53,762 nt of DNA. It comes from Polynucleobacter sp. JS-Safj-400b-B2 (GTDB lineage Bacteria; Pseudomonadota; Gammaproteobacteria; Burkholderiales; Burkholderiaceae). The stretch is from NCBI RefSeq assembly GCF_018881975.1, contig NZ_JACVPJ010000004.1, forward strand, positions 266,290 to 320,051. Direction: 5' to 3'. The position numbers and the translations under genes were made by a program. Shown piece by piece: positions 38,587 to 48,100 of this stretch (the first letter of the stretch is position 1; each line of letters opens with the position of its first letter). The notes beneath the pieces are model-generated. The model did not search any database, was not told where the DNA came from, and saw only the letters and a list, made by a program, of their open reading frames with translations.

Positions 38587-40239
38587 TCAATGCTTGTCAG
38601 GTGGCGGAAAGGAATCGAAAATTGACGTTTGCGAATTTTCGTTAACGTTAAAAATGAATCCGCAATCGTCATCATGAATGCAGCCTTCTTTCCTTCCGGT
38701 TTTAATGAAATCAATTGCCCTTTCTAATTGGTTGATTAATAGAGTTGCATCACCTAGCCTGGTGCATTGTGCTGCAATGGTAATATTCTTTAACGGATAA
38801 GCCTTGGACTTCCATTCTGGGTTTATGGGAGCTATACCATCCTCAGTGCTAAGAGTTCTCTTAGTGAAGATTGAAGGATCAAACTTTAAGATTGGAATCT
38901 CTGGTGGCGGCAATATTTTTGTTTTGAAAGTAGGGTCACTGAAGTACTTAATCTTGGAAAGCACCATTGGTTTTGCGTGCCCAGTTATTGCAAGCACCTT
39001 ATCTTTATCTAAAATTAAAAGATCCTCTTTTGTTACAAGTGGTGGCATCCCATCCTCAATTGAACTTGGAAAGAAAATCTTCACGGCACAATTATTAAGT
39101 AGCGCTTGAGTATCTTGTCCATAAATGTTTTGCAATTGATTAGTTGATTGAGAAATTGCCAATAGTTGTAATTTAAACTTTCGGAGATAGCCAGTTGCTT
39201 CACCAAGAAGCTCAATTTTACCTATTGAGCTAATGTCATCTAGCAATAGTAGGCAGGAGTGGTTTTGATCTGCGCGAAGATATTGATTTGCGTTGAGATT
39301 GATGATCTGACTGATAATCAAGCTTGAAAGTAATTTTGTCTCTTCAATGAGCCATGTGGGGTTTCCAATATAAATCGTCATCCGTTTTTTGTGCACATCT
39401 CGCAGATCAAAATCACTTTCAGAGGTTGCGGCATCAACAATGGGATTTCTCCATATCGCCAAAGGTGCTTTAAACGTTGAAAGAATATTACCTTGAGCCT
39501 CGGGGGCGTTAGAAAGAAAGTTGCTGATGCAGCTTACGCACTCAGTAGAGAGCCATGTGTATTCCTGCAACAAGCCAGTCAAATAATCTCTGAGGGATAG
39601 TCGACCTCCGGGACTGGAAACTTGTCGTAGCACTTCCCCCATGGTTACCGGGTAATTGGGGAGCTTTGAGCTGGGGCCCTCTATTTCACGTTGTTCACGA
39701 AGCTCAAGCAATATCAACACGAGCGCTAAAAAAAGGTTCTGAGCCCCATACGACCAAAGGGCTTCTGTAGTGTGCCTGGGCCAGAAGATGGAGGCTATAG
39801 AAAGAATATCCTTAATACGACCTTCACCAGTTTTGGGTACTGATGACAAGGGGTTGTACCGATGTGTTTTTCTTTTTGGTGCTGCTCCATCCAAATCTAG
39901 GCCATCAGCATATGGGTTAAAAAGGAACACCTCTTGGCCAAGTATGTTTTTTCTATAGCCAGCAGTAATATCGAATTTTTCAAGGTTCAAATCTAAGACT
40001 ACAACCGACTCTTTATAAGAAAATAGAGTGGGTATTACTATGCTAACCGCCTTACCAGACCTGCAGGGGGCGAACACGAAAACATGATCACTCTCCTTGG
40101 CTTGTATATACTCGAGGCCGACTTTACCAATCATTACCCCGCTGTTACCAAATAATCCGCTTGAGGCGACCAATCGAGGTCCGCCTGTATCACCAATGCC
40201 GAAATATTTTTTTCCTGCACGAAGTAAATTATTTAACAT
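38587..40239 (-). CDS. VirD4/TraG-type coupling ATPase without TM domain
   Basis: 550 residues. Walker A region 'FVFAPCRSGKAVSIVIPTL' (55-73) and Walker B 'CLLLLDDISSIGKIELL' followed by 'LQLLAISQSTNQLQNIYG', all in VirD4 order. The N-terminus begins directly at the segment 'SGLFGNSGVMIGKVGLEYI' that precedes Walker A in the family, so the usual N-terminal TM helices are absent. Coupling proteins bring the relaxosome to the secretion channel. The upstream gene at 41004 encodes a four-TM protein that could replace the missing anchor. Walker B has DD where DE is usual. Confidence 0.88.
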   Translation of the reverse strand: MLNNLLRAGKKYFGIGDTGGPRLVASSGLFGNSGVMIGKVGLEYIQAKESDHVFVFAPCRSGKAVSIVIPTLFSYKESVVVLDLNLEKFDITAGYRKNILGQEVFLFNPYADGLDLDGAAPKRKTHRYNPLSSVPKTGEGRIKDILSIASIFWPRHTTEALWSYGAQNLFLALVLILLELREQREIEGPSSKLPNYPVTMGEVLRQVSSPGGRLSLRDYLTGLLQEYTWLSTECVSCISNFLSNAPEAQGNILSTFKAPLAIWRNPIVDAATSESDFDLRDVHKKRMTIYIGNPTWLIEETKLLSSLIISQIINLNANQYLRADQNHSCLLLLDDISSIGKIELLGEATGYLRKFKLQLLAISQSTNQLQNIYGQDTQALLNNCAVKIFFPSSIEDGMPPLVTKEDLLILDKDKVLAITGHAKPMVLSKIKYFSDPTFKTKILPPPEIPILKFDPSIFTKRTLSTEDGIAPINPEWKSKAYPLKNITIAAQCTRLGDATLLINQLERAIDFIKTGRKEGCIHDDDCGFIFNVNENSQTSIFDSFPPPDKH

Positions 40240-40260
40240 ATGATTGCTCTCTTAAGTTGA

Positions 40261-40980
40261 TTATCTAGAAGGGTTGCCGATTTTGAAATTAATGCCTGTC
40301 CGTTGCACTAATTCCTGATACGAAATAATTGCCTCGCGACTCATACGGGCATCATTGCTATTGGGAAGCCAGTAAGCCCAAGCGCGATTAGATGCTTGGT
40401 CATAGACCAGCTTGAAAAAGTATTGAGGTACGACCACATGCCCCCTTCCAATCGCTCCTAAATTGCCAGCAGTGCCTGTAAAAACAAATACAGACCCTTT
40501 CGCCCTTTGTGCGTATTTTCGCGTAGCTTTTTCCACGTCTATAGCCCATGTTCCACGATTAAATTCGGGCGCTTGAGGGGCTATATTTGCAAGACTAAAT
40601 GACTGAGCCATTGCTCCAGCGGTGCGTTTTGTGGCAGCCTCGCTATTGTGGCCACGATCAAATCCAGAACCGCGGTAATCATCCAAATGAGAGCGCTCCG
40701 CTGCCGGCAGTCGCGCCTCTTCATAAAATAGATTGGTGCGCTCTAGAGGTGCTTCTGCAAGGAGTTCACGACTCAATACTTCTGCTGTATAAATGGGCTT
40801 CTTTTGGGTGGGTGAGTAATACACCGCAAAGCCGTCAAAGCAAAGATCTCTACCTTGCTCTTGCGAGACCGGAATCTGACGATTTGGAAAAACATCTTTG
40901 CATAATTCAAAGTCGGCGTAGGCCGAGAAAGAATACCCCAAAAGAGCGCAGATGGAAGTGAGCAAGATTTTTTTATACAT
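40261..40980 (-). CDS. Secreted DNA/RNA non-specific endonuclease (NUC1 family)
   Basis: 239 residues from the ATG at 40980; a TTG 12 nt upstream is in frame. Signal peptide 1-22 (cleavage SAYA/DF). The His-Me finger motif DRGHNSEAAT contains the catalytic His, and 'SFSLANIAPQAPEFNRGTWA' gives the metal-binding Asn. Similar nuc genes occur in transfer regions of plasmids such as pKM101. It probably acts in the periplasm; whether it takes part in transfer or defence against incoming DNA is unknown. Confidence 0.9.
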   Translation of the reverse strand: MYKKILLTSICALLGYSFSAYADFELCKDVFPNRQIPVSQEQGRDLCFDGFAVYYSPTQKKPIYTAEVLSRELLAEAPLERTNLFYEEARLPAAERSHLDDYRGSGFDRGHNSEAATKRTAGAMAQSFSLANIAPQAPEFNRGTWAIDVEKATRKYAQRAKGSVFVFTGTAGNLGAIGRGHVVVPQYFFKLVYDQASNRAWAYWLPNSNDARMSREAIISYQELVQRTGINFKIGNPSR

Positions 40981-41003
40981 GAAAAGAAGCAAAGAAAAGG
41001 TTG

Positions 41004-41714
41004 TTAAAGGAGTGGCCCATAGACGCTTCGTCGAATAGTGCGATCACCACTGTTTCTTGAGAGCGTGATGAGTCCATCGGCGGCGCAATTGCAATATTGA
41101 CGCAGTGCTAGACCATTTGCGTGTCTTATATGATTGATAAAACCAAATCTAGAAAGATTGATTGGGAGTAAAAAAATAAATGCAATGAGCACTGCATTTA
41201 AAATTAAACTCAGGAAATTAAAAATTAAACGAGGCAATTCCGCAGGACTAGCCTCTGCAAATTGAGTTAATATGCGCAGTGCTTCCTCTGGGTAAAAGTA
41301 GGCTAGAGCAACAAAGAACCAGAAGGTTAATATGGCAATGGCCAAGGCAAAGAAATTGATTGAGCAGATAATCATGCGCAGTCCATTGAAAAATTGAGCC
41401 CAAAGGACGCGGCTGTTTGAGAAATTGGAAAGAACAATCGTTGCGTATTGATTGTCTGCAGTTTCACCAACCTTAATGCGATTGATTTCAATGTCCCATG
41501 AAATTCCATCGGTAGCTTCTATACGTTTTTGCAAGCTCTTCATAAAGTCCCCTGCCAGAACTATTCCGGCGGCCGTAACGGCTGTGGAATAAGCGCCGGC
41601 GATGATGAGATTGACTCCGAACCACCATAAAAGTGCAGCCATAATGAACGTGCACGTTATAAAGTAGCGCGCCGAAAAAAGATGTTGCCTAGTGAAGTAT
41701 TGAGTAATTTTCAT
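41004..41714 (-). CDS. Four-TM membrane protein of the transfer operon
   Basis: 236 residues with TM helices near 17-34, 38-54, 111-140 and 163-188, and a basic C-terminal tail. No recognised family. It is placed directly upstream of the nuclease and the TM-less coupling ATPase on the same strand. A role as membrane anchor for that ATPase is an attractive inference. Confidence 0.6.
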   Translation of the reverse strand: MKITQYFTRQHLFSARYFITCTFIMAALLWWFGVNLIIAGAYSTAVTAAGIVLAGDFMKSLQKRIEATDGISWDIEINRIKVGETADNQYATIVLSNFSNSRVLWAQFFNGLRMIICSINFFALAIAILTFWFFVALAYFYPEEALRILTQFAEASPAELPRLIFNFLSLILNAVLIAFIFLLPINLSRFGFINHIRHANGLALRQYCNCAADGLITLSRNSGDRTIRRSVYGPLL

Positions 41715-41742
41715 TTTTATTATCAGATTGGTAAGTATTTAA

Positions 41743-42120
41743 TTAGGGTTTGCGAGCGAGCATTGCTAATGACTTGGCCTGATTAGGTGCGGCAATATAG
41801 GGGCGACCACCCTTTCCTTCAAGCAATTGTGGCCAGCAAGTAAAGCGTGATTTGGCGCATTTGAAATCACTGGGATTGTTTCGCTGCGTGACCTCACGTG
41901 TTGCAATACTGATTTTTGCGTACATGACTACACCGTCAGGAGTGCGAAGACTGCTTTGGTGCTTTACGCCAATAAGGCCTTGCGCCTCTAGTTGAGGAAG
42001 TATTAACCTGCACTTGCCCAATGAGATGTTGCTCAAAAGAGATATCTGCTTGATAGCAAGCCAAGAGCGTGCATCCTGAATTACCTGAAGAATCACATCA
42101 TAGTGTTGGGACTGGGTCAT
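41743..42120 (-). CDS. Winged-helix-like small protein
   Basis: 125 residues. ATG with GGAG 6 nt upstream. The first 75 residues look like a winged helix ('DARSWLAIKQISLLSNISLG' and 'CRLILPQLEAQGLIGVKHQS'). Basic, no TM. Likely a DNA-binding regulator of the transfer operon; not recognised as a named family. Confidence 0.6.
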   Translation of the reverse strand: MTQSQHYDVILQVIQDARSWLAIKQISLLSNISLGKCRLILPQLEAQGLIGVKHQSSLRTPDGVVMYAKISIATREVTQRNNPSDFKCAKSRFTCWPQLLEGKGGRPYIAAPNQAKSLAMLARKP

Positions 42121-42159
42121 TTGATACTCCGTGGAAATGGGAGTCCGTTGGTTGCCTTA

Positions 42160-42366
42160 TTATTTTGCATTCGGGTCTTTAGGCATCATGCCGCTTGAGG
42201 GAGGGTTTGAGCTTGCCTGCGGAACTAAATCACCATTTACATAGACATCACCTGCAGCAGTAATATCAATAGTAATTATTGCGCCACTAATTTCCCAGAG
42301 GATATGCTCTGCCATTCCATTTGATTGGCTGTCGTTCGGAGTTTGACTGCTAATTCCAGCGGTCAT
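42160..42366 (-). CDS. Hypothetical 68-residue protein
   Basis: Overlaps the end of the MobC-like gene by 17 bp. Low-complexity ends (Ser/Asn/Pro) flank one beta-rich core 'ILWEISGAIITIDITAAGDV'. No family recognised. A GAAAG ribosome site precedes the ATG. Confidence 0.5.
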   Translation of the reverse strand: MTAGISSQTPNDSQSNGMAEHILWEISGAIITIDITAAGDVYVNGDLVPQASSNPPSSGMMPKDPNAK

Positions 42367-42886
42367 AATTTGCTTTCAGTAGTTTTCGCACTTGTTCCAT
42401 GTGAGACTTAACGGCAGTAGTAAGGTTTTGGAGAACTTGATATCGATGCTCCGCGATGCCCTCACCAAATCGATGTACATCTCTAGTCAGTTGATTTAGG
42501 TTTCTGCCGATCGCAGCCAGCTGATAATTCGAGTCTGCCAATGAGTCGATTTCGGATTGACCCAATTGGGCTCCCTTGGAGATTCGGTGACGCACGCAGG
42601 CGCTAGCAAAACGATTAAGAGATCTATAGCCCTCAATTCGGGATAAGTCATGGGCGTAGCTCCACTCTTGTTCGCCAAGGTAAATAATCAGACGCTTGCG
42701 ATCAGCGGCATCAATGCGGGAAACAGGCTTTGATGAAATCATTTGAGGCGCTGCCAACTCCTTGCTAATGAGTTGGCGCAACTCCTCGCTGGGGTTAACC
42801 CCACGTTTTCTGCAATGCTCATTCCAAAGCGGCTTTAGGGGGCCAAGTCGAACGGAGAGCCAGGCCTGAAGCGGTTTTGGGCTCAT
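42350..42886 (-). CDS. MobC-like relaxosome accessory protein
   Basis: 178 residues from the ATG at 42886, one base after the stop of the LPD7 gene; the longer ORF that begins at 43066 would lie inside that gene and is rejected. The MobC signature is 'YQLAAIGRNLNQLTRDVHR' near residue 125, followed by a long helix. MobC proteins bind oriT DNA and help the relaxase open it. The matching relaxase is 5 kb downstream on the same strand. Confidence 0.75.
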   Translation of the reverse strand: MSPKPLQAWLSVRLGPLKPLWNEHCRKRGVNPSEELRQLISKELAAPQMISSKPVSRIDAADRKRLIIYLGEQEWSYAHDLSRIEGYRSLNRFASACVRHRISKGAQLGQSEIDSLADSNYQLAAIGRNLNQLTRDVHRFGEGIAEHRYQVLQNLTTAVKSHMEQVRKLLKANYDRWN

Positions 42887-42887
42887 A

Positions 42888-45119
42888 TTAGCGAGCGACC
42901 TCAGGCGCTTTTGCACGCTTGCGCTCAGGTTCAAGTGGGATGGAAACATCAACTGGCTTATTGGGCGCATCCTTGATGCGTGGAGGCGAAACCACCTGCC
43001 CAATATCCACCTTCTTTTGCAATATGGCGCTAGCTTGCGCACCCACTGTTTTCGCTTGTGCCTCATTAGCGCCTAATGACCTAGCCCATTCGCTTGAAGC
43101 TACGCCGTGGAGTAATACAGATACATCTTGCTTAATGATTTGCCAGGACGGCTTATTAGGGGTGCCTGTATTGCGTAGCTCAATCGCATCACCCGCCTTT
43201 AGATCCGAAAGCTCTAAGCCGCCAAGCTTAGCGGCCTCAATGCTTTGCACCTGCCCCGCTTGGTCCTTAAATTGCAGGGAAGAAAGGATTTCTCCGGTAT
43301 CAGGGGTTGTAGAGTTTTGAACCCCTACGACCTGAACAAATTGGCGTTCAGCAGGAATATTGGGGGCTGGAAGATTGCCTTTGGCAAGTTCATCAGATAA
43401 TCGTTTTTCAATGGCTGTAGATATTTTAGAAAATTCCTCCGGCTTTGGATATTGATCTTTAGCTTGATCGAGCAGTACTTTTCGCAATGCGTAAACTTGG
43501 GTGAGCTCTGGAAACTGCGTCATCGCAGTCGATGCGTCCAAGGTGCTGTAGGCGATAAGGCGTTGAGAAATGATTAGTTTTGGCGCTGATGGATCTTGAG
43601 TCTGAGCATGGCTCTTAGAGTCGATGGCCTGCGACTGTGAAATACGCTCTACCTTCCAGTCGTTTCGATTTGCGGTGATGGGCTTGCTTCCAACTAGCTG
43701 ATTGCGCTCATTCCATACGGGCTCTTCCACCTCTACTGCTTTTGCGCCTACTTTGGCCAAAACGACCTCTTCACCAATGTGAGCGTTAGAACTTTCAATG
43801 GCTTTGCGCAAACCTAGACCCCAGTGGTACTTTTCTTTTCCATCAGCCAAGCGCAGTTGTGCGTAGTAGTTATTTTTAGCACCTGGACGCTTATCAAACT
43901 CGAAGGGTGCCGATCCATGACTTAGCAGCACTCCAGCAAACGGATTGATGGGCTCATGTTTTTCTAAGATTTTATTTGTAGTTCCATCAATTCCAACTGC
44001 GCCCTGGGACGCGACACCGGAAACGGCGACGGCCTCTTTTGAAAGCTCGGGCGTGTTTTCTCGTGTGAAAACACCCTCAATCTCATTCTTTTGCAATGAT
44101 TCACGCGCATGCCTTAGCAGTGCATAATCCTTGGCTGTGGGGCGATATCCCTCTACAGCTAAACCTACCATTTGTGCCGCCAACCAAACTTGCGCCTTAA
44201 ATTCAGTGGAGCCCTTTACCTTTAACGTAGTCCAGCCTTTTGTCAAGGCCATAGCCACCATTGATTCAATCACTTGGGGATCATTGGTGGCTGTTTTGAG
44301 TCGTGGCCCCACATCTGAAAATGCTAGGTCATGATCACGATCCTTGAAAAAATAGTCCCCCTGGCCGCCACGTAGAAAGCGTTTTTTCACTAAATCTGGA
44401 ACTGACTGCGCCTCAAGAATGACATCAATGGGTTTGGTCGACTTGAGTGCGTTTAGATTATTTTCGGGGGGCAATTGTTCGCTATTAGGAATAATTCTGT
44501 TAGCGTAGGACTGATAGGTCTCATTTGGCAGATGTTCTTTTAGGATGGAGCCGTAGATATTGAGGCGATCGAGCAAAAACTCACCGATGTCTTGCTCATT
44601 AAGTTGATCTGGGGCCAAAGACTTGAGATGCTCAATTTCGGTACCTAAATCCAAATAAACCGGATAGAGATCTGCGATACCACCGGCTTTTTCATCTACT
44701 TCAAAAAGAGTGGCGTGCAACTCATTGAGGATATTAAGTTGCGCCGTAACTTCTGTAGGTATTTCGACCTTAGGAGTATTTGGTGATTGCTCTGGTGAGC
44801 TGGCAATTGCTTTTTCCTGGGCGATCTCTAGCGAATCGACAACCTCCAGAAGAAATGATTGAATTTCAAGACCCGGGCCACCATGCTGCCAGTCTGGGTC
44901 GTATGCCAATAGCCGAGTATGAACCTGGCGCAAAACACTTATTTGCCCATCTAAATCTTCATTAACGACATTACGTGATTTCATGGCAAAAGCTGCCATC
45001 TGCGCGGCATCATCTCCCGATGATTGCCCTGCTACTTTAGCCAGACGATCGAGTGAGCTAATTAAACGGTCTTTTATAAACTGTCCATACTCGGCTTGTA
45101 AATGATTGTAGGTAGCCAT
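42888..45119 (-). CDS. LPD7-domain polyvalent-type protein
   Basis: 743 residues. Residues 1-230 are helical; 243-335 are an LPD7 domain ('DYFFKDRDHDLAFSDVGPRL', 'AMALTKGWTTLKVKGSTEFK', 'AVEGYRPTAKDYALL'). Residues about 395-480 carry the accessory domain also found in the detached protein at 36191 ('LADGKEKYHWGLGLRKAIES', then HIGEEVVLAKVG). The last 60 residues are basic and Pro-rich. LPD7 is known from large phage and plasmid proteins injected with the transferred DNA. A transfer or establishment role is likely. Confidence 0.8.
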   Translation of the reverse strand: MATYNHLQAEYGQFIKDRLISSLDRLAKVAGQSSGDDAAQMAAFAMKSRNVVNEDLDGQISVLRQVHTRLLAYDPDWQHGGPGLEIQSFLLEVVDSLEIAQEKAIASSPEQSPNTPKVEIPTEVTAQLNILNELHATLFEVDEKAGGIADLYPVYLDLGTEIEHLKSLAPDQLNEQDIGEFLLDRLNIYGSILKEHLPNETYQSYANRIIPNSEQLPPENNLNALKSTKPIDVILEAQSVPDLVKKRFLRGGQGDYFFKDRDHDLAFSDVGPRLKTATNDPQVIESMVAMALTKGWTTLKVKGSTEFKAQVWLAAQMVGLAVEGYRPTAKDYALLRHARESLQKNEIEGVFTRENTPELSKEAVAVSGVASQGAVGIDGTTNKILEKHEPINPFAGVLLSHGSAPFEFDKRPGAKNNYYAQLRLADGKEKYHWGLGLRKAIESSNAHIGEEVVLAKVGAKAVEVEEPVWNERNQLVGSKPITANRNDWKVERISQSQAIDSKSHAQTQDPSAPKLIISQRLIAYSTLDASTAMTQFPELTQVYALRKVLLDQAKDQYPKPEEFSKISTAIEKRLSDELAKGNLPAPNIPAERQFVQVVGVQNSTTPDTGEILSSLQFKDQAGQVQSIEAAKLGGLELSDLKAGDAIELRNTGTPNKPSWQIIKQDVSVLLHGVASSEWARSLGANEAQAKTVGAQASAILQKKVDIGQVVSPPRIKDAPNKPVDVSIPLEPERKRAKAPEVAR

Positions 45120-45181
45120 GGTGTTTCTCCTGTTTTAGATTGGGTGTTGTGCGGCTTGTAGGTGTAATGGAAAACAAATCA

Positions 45182-48100
45182 CTACCGCTTTGGTCCGGTC
45201 GTTGCGATCGCTTTTTCCTCTACTTTTGTTAAGGACGCTTTCTTGATGGCTTTCGCCCGATCTTCAAGTTGCTGTTTTTGGTAAAACGCCTTGAGATCTT
45301 GGTAATAAGGATCCAAAACGCCTGGGGGTTTTGTTTGTTCGCCAACAATAGCTACGGCCTTTGGAAATCCCATCCGCGCACGCATGACGTCCTCTAATGC
45401 AACTCGCCACATGGTCTTGAAGAGATTTTGATTTTTTTGGGAAAAATCCCGATCGACAGCCGCTTTTTCAACTAACTGCGCATTGGATATAAAGCGATCT
45501 TTAAACGGATCATAAGGGTTGACGACTCCCTTATTGCCTTCATAATGAATACTTAAATAAATGCCAGTAAAGCTTTTCCCCATTCGCTCCTTGACAATTG
45601 GGGATTGGGAAGATAAATCGGTTACTTGATGCAATGTAAATTTGTCATCGCCAAGCTGCTGAAATAAGAACCGATCATCATGGTGATAAATCTCACCTTT
45701 ATAGGGGCCGCCATCTTGCATAGGCACAACAAATTCACGTTTGCTGCCAAAATATTCTTTGCCTAAGGCAATCAATTGCGGCGGAGTTACTTCAGGAGCC
45801 CACATAGGCCGTGTGCCATTTGAAAATTCCGGGTGTTGATAGTTAAATGGGATGGGTTCTACAGTTGGCGGTTGATGATCTTTGGCAATTTTTGCCATAA
45901 CTATTTCCTGTGCTGATGGTGACGATAAAAATGGTGTTGCAAGCTGTGTTGCCTCATGAGTAGTGGAATGCTCCACTGCTGGGCCGCTAGATTTATTGGC
46001 TACCTCTGTAGGTAATTTGGTCTCCTTAACATTTTTTTGAACCTCAATATCTGGGCCGTTGGCTTGACTACGTAGCGCGGCGTTAAAGCGCTCCTTGTCA
46101 ACCATTGCGCCGGGAATGCTTGGCTCTCCTGCGCGCAGTTTTGCAAAAGTGCTTGCAATTAAATTGCGAGCAGCTTTGCTAGCGGCATAGTCTCGCCATC
46201 CCTTGGCTTCCTTGTGAAATCCAAAAGTATCAGCAATGGTGGCCACCCAATTGCAAACGGTGCGATACGTTTTATCAGCTAAACCATTAAGGCGATAACC
46301 TGTAGGATATGACTGTGTAATTTCAGCTAACTGGGCCAATGCCTCATCGACTCCTCTGGCGCGCACATAGTAAATATTGTCCGGATGCATTTTTAAAACT
46401 TGCTGCCCATCAGCAGAGTCAAACCACTCTTTAGCCTTGTTTGCAATCCACTGATCTTGGGTGTAAAGTTCGTTTAAGTTTTCAATATATTGCTGTGGCG
46501 TTAAAAAGCGTCGCAACCCTAAATGGAGCATCTCATGCCAAAGTGTCTTCTCAACCATGACTACGTCCCGCAGTCCTTCTTGGGCAAGGAAACAGTGATC
46601 TGCACATGTCACTCCAGAAGCGATCATTCCCGGCGGGTGCATTATCCCAATGGAATCCATCCGCTCGATCAGGTGAATATGCGTCCTAGTTTCTTTCGCA
46701 AATGGTTTGAGAAGTTCGTCTATTCGCTCGGATGCCGCTGCGAATGACACTTGCTCATTGGCGGATAAAGCCTTAGGAATCGTATTAAAAATCGCCACTC
46801 CCCGCTCTGTTTGACGCGTCTGTACTTGCGCAAATAGATTGGTAAATGCCTGATTAAAGGCCCAGGCTTCATTGCCTACTGGATAGGGATAACGTGGAAG
46901 ATCTTCATTGCTCCATTCCTTCGGCGCCAAATAATTAACCAGGTAGTCATTGCGAATACCCAGATTGCTTAGGCGATCGCCCACAAATCCTTCAAAGCTT
47001 CTCGCGGACATCTCTGTTGGCGTAGACCAGTAAGCGCTACCACGAAACGCATCCATCTTTGCTGATCTTTTAGGAAGATCAGATTGTTTGATTTGTGCCA
47101 TTACTGCAGTAAAAGCATCCTGTAATGGCTCGCGTAATCCAACAGCTTGAGGTTCATCGCTGACAAAGCCTAAAGGATTGCCATCAGGCGAGCTTCGCAC
47201 CAGGTAATTATCTAATGCGTGCCACCATTCGTGCGCTAAGGATCCGGCACCCTTTTCTTTGGTCAAGTTAATGACAACATGGCCAGATTCATAATGAGCC
47301 TTAGCGGGATCAACACCACCTCTACCTCTAGCCCCAAATGCTAAGCCTAGCTCGCCATTGAACGATAATGCAGCAGGTGGCAAGGCCAATGCGCGAGACA
47401 GATCCATCAAAGCATCGTAGGCCTCGTTTAAGTCGGCCTGTCTTCTGCCTTGCTCAACCCAATTACCAAACTCAACACCCCTAAAACCAAATACTTCGTT
47501 AAATTCTGCGGGGCTAATATCCTGCCCTTGGCGATAATCGACTCCTAGCCGCGGTTCATTTTGGGTTGCGCGAATACTGGGCACCTCTTTGAGTCTTGCC
47601 AGCTCCTTTTCTAGCTCTTGACTGTGCTCGTGGCGATATTCACGAGCTACTTTAACGTCCTCAAAGGGGCCTGCTAAATCTATATAACGCCGACCAATCT
47701 TTTTGCCAATATAAAGAGCCTCACCGGCCTTTTTACGATAGAGCGCAAACTGCGCATCACCGTTGGCCTTAGTTTGCTTTGTGGCTGCTAGGAGCGTCTT
47801 ATGGTCGGCATCAATTTTCGCCAATAGTGCTTCTTTAGTTTCGGCAGTAAGTAGCTGTTTTGGCCAAGATGTTTTGGCACTTCTCTCCTCAATCGACCAG
47901 ATCGCTTTAGGCGGGTTATAACTTACTCCATTCATCATGGAATAGCTAGCGCACTTGATTTGATAACTTGCCAATGAGCGTTCATGCCCAGCAATTTGAT
48001 AGAGTATTGCGGCATCACTAATTTGAGGGATTGTTTTAAATTGATCTAGAATTGGTAAAAGTAAATCGGGTTTATCGATTGAGCCAATAATCTGCTCTGC

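Noticed and set aside
42887..43066. Longer MobC-like ORF starting at 43066
   Set aside because: Its first 60 residues overlap the LPD7 gene in another frame and have a composition unlike the rest; ATG at 42886, right after that stop, is a better start.
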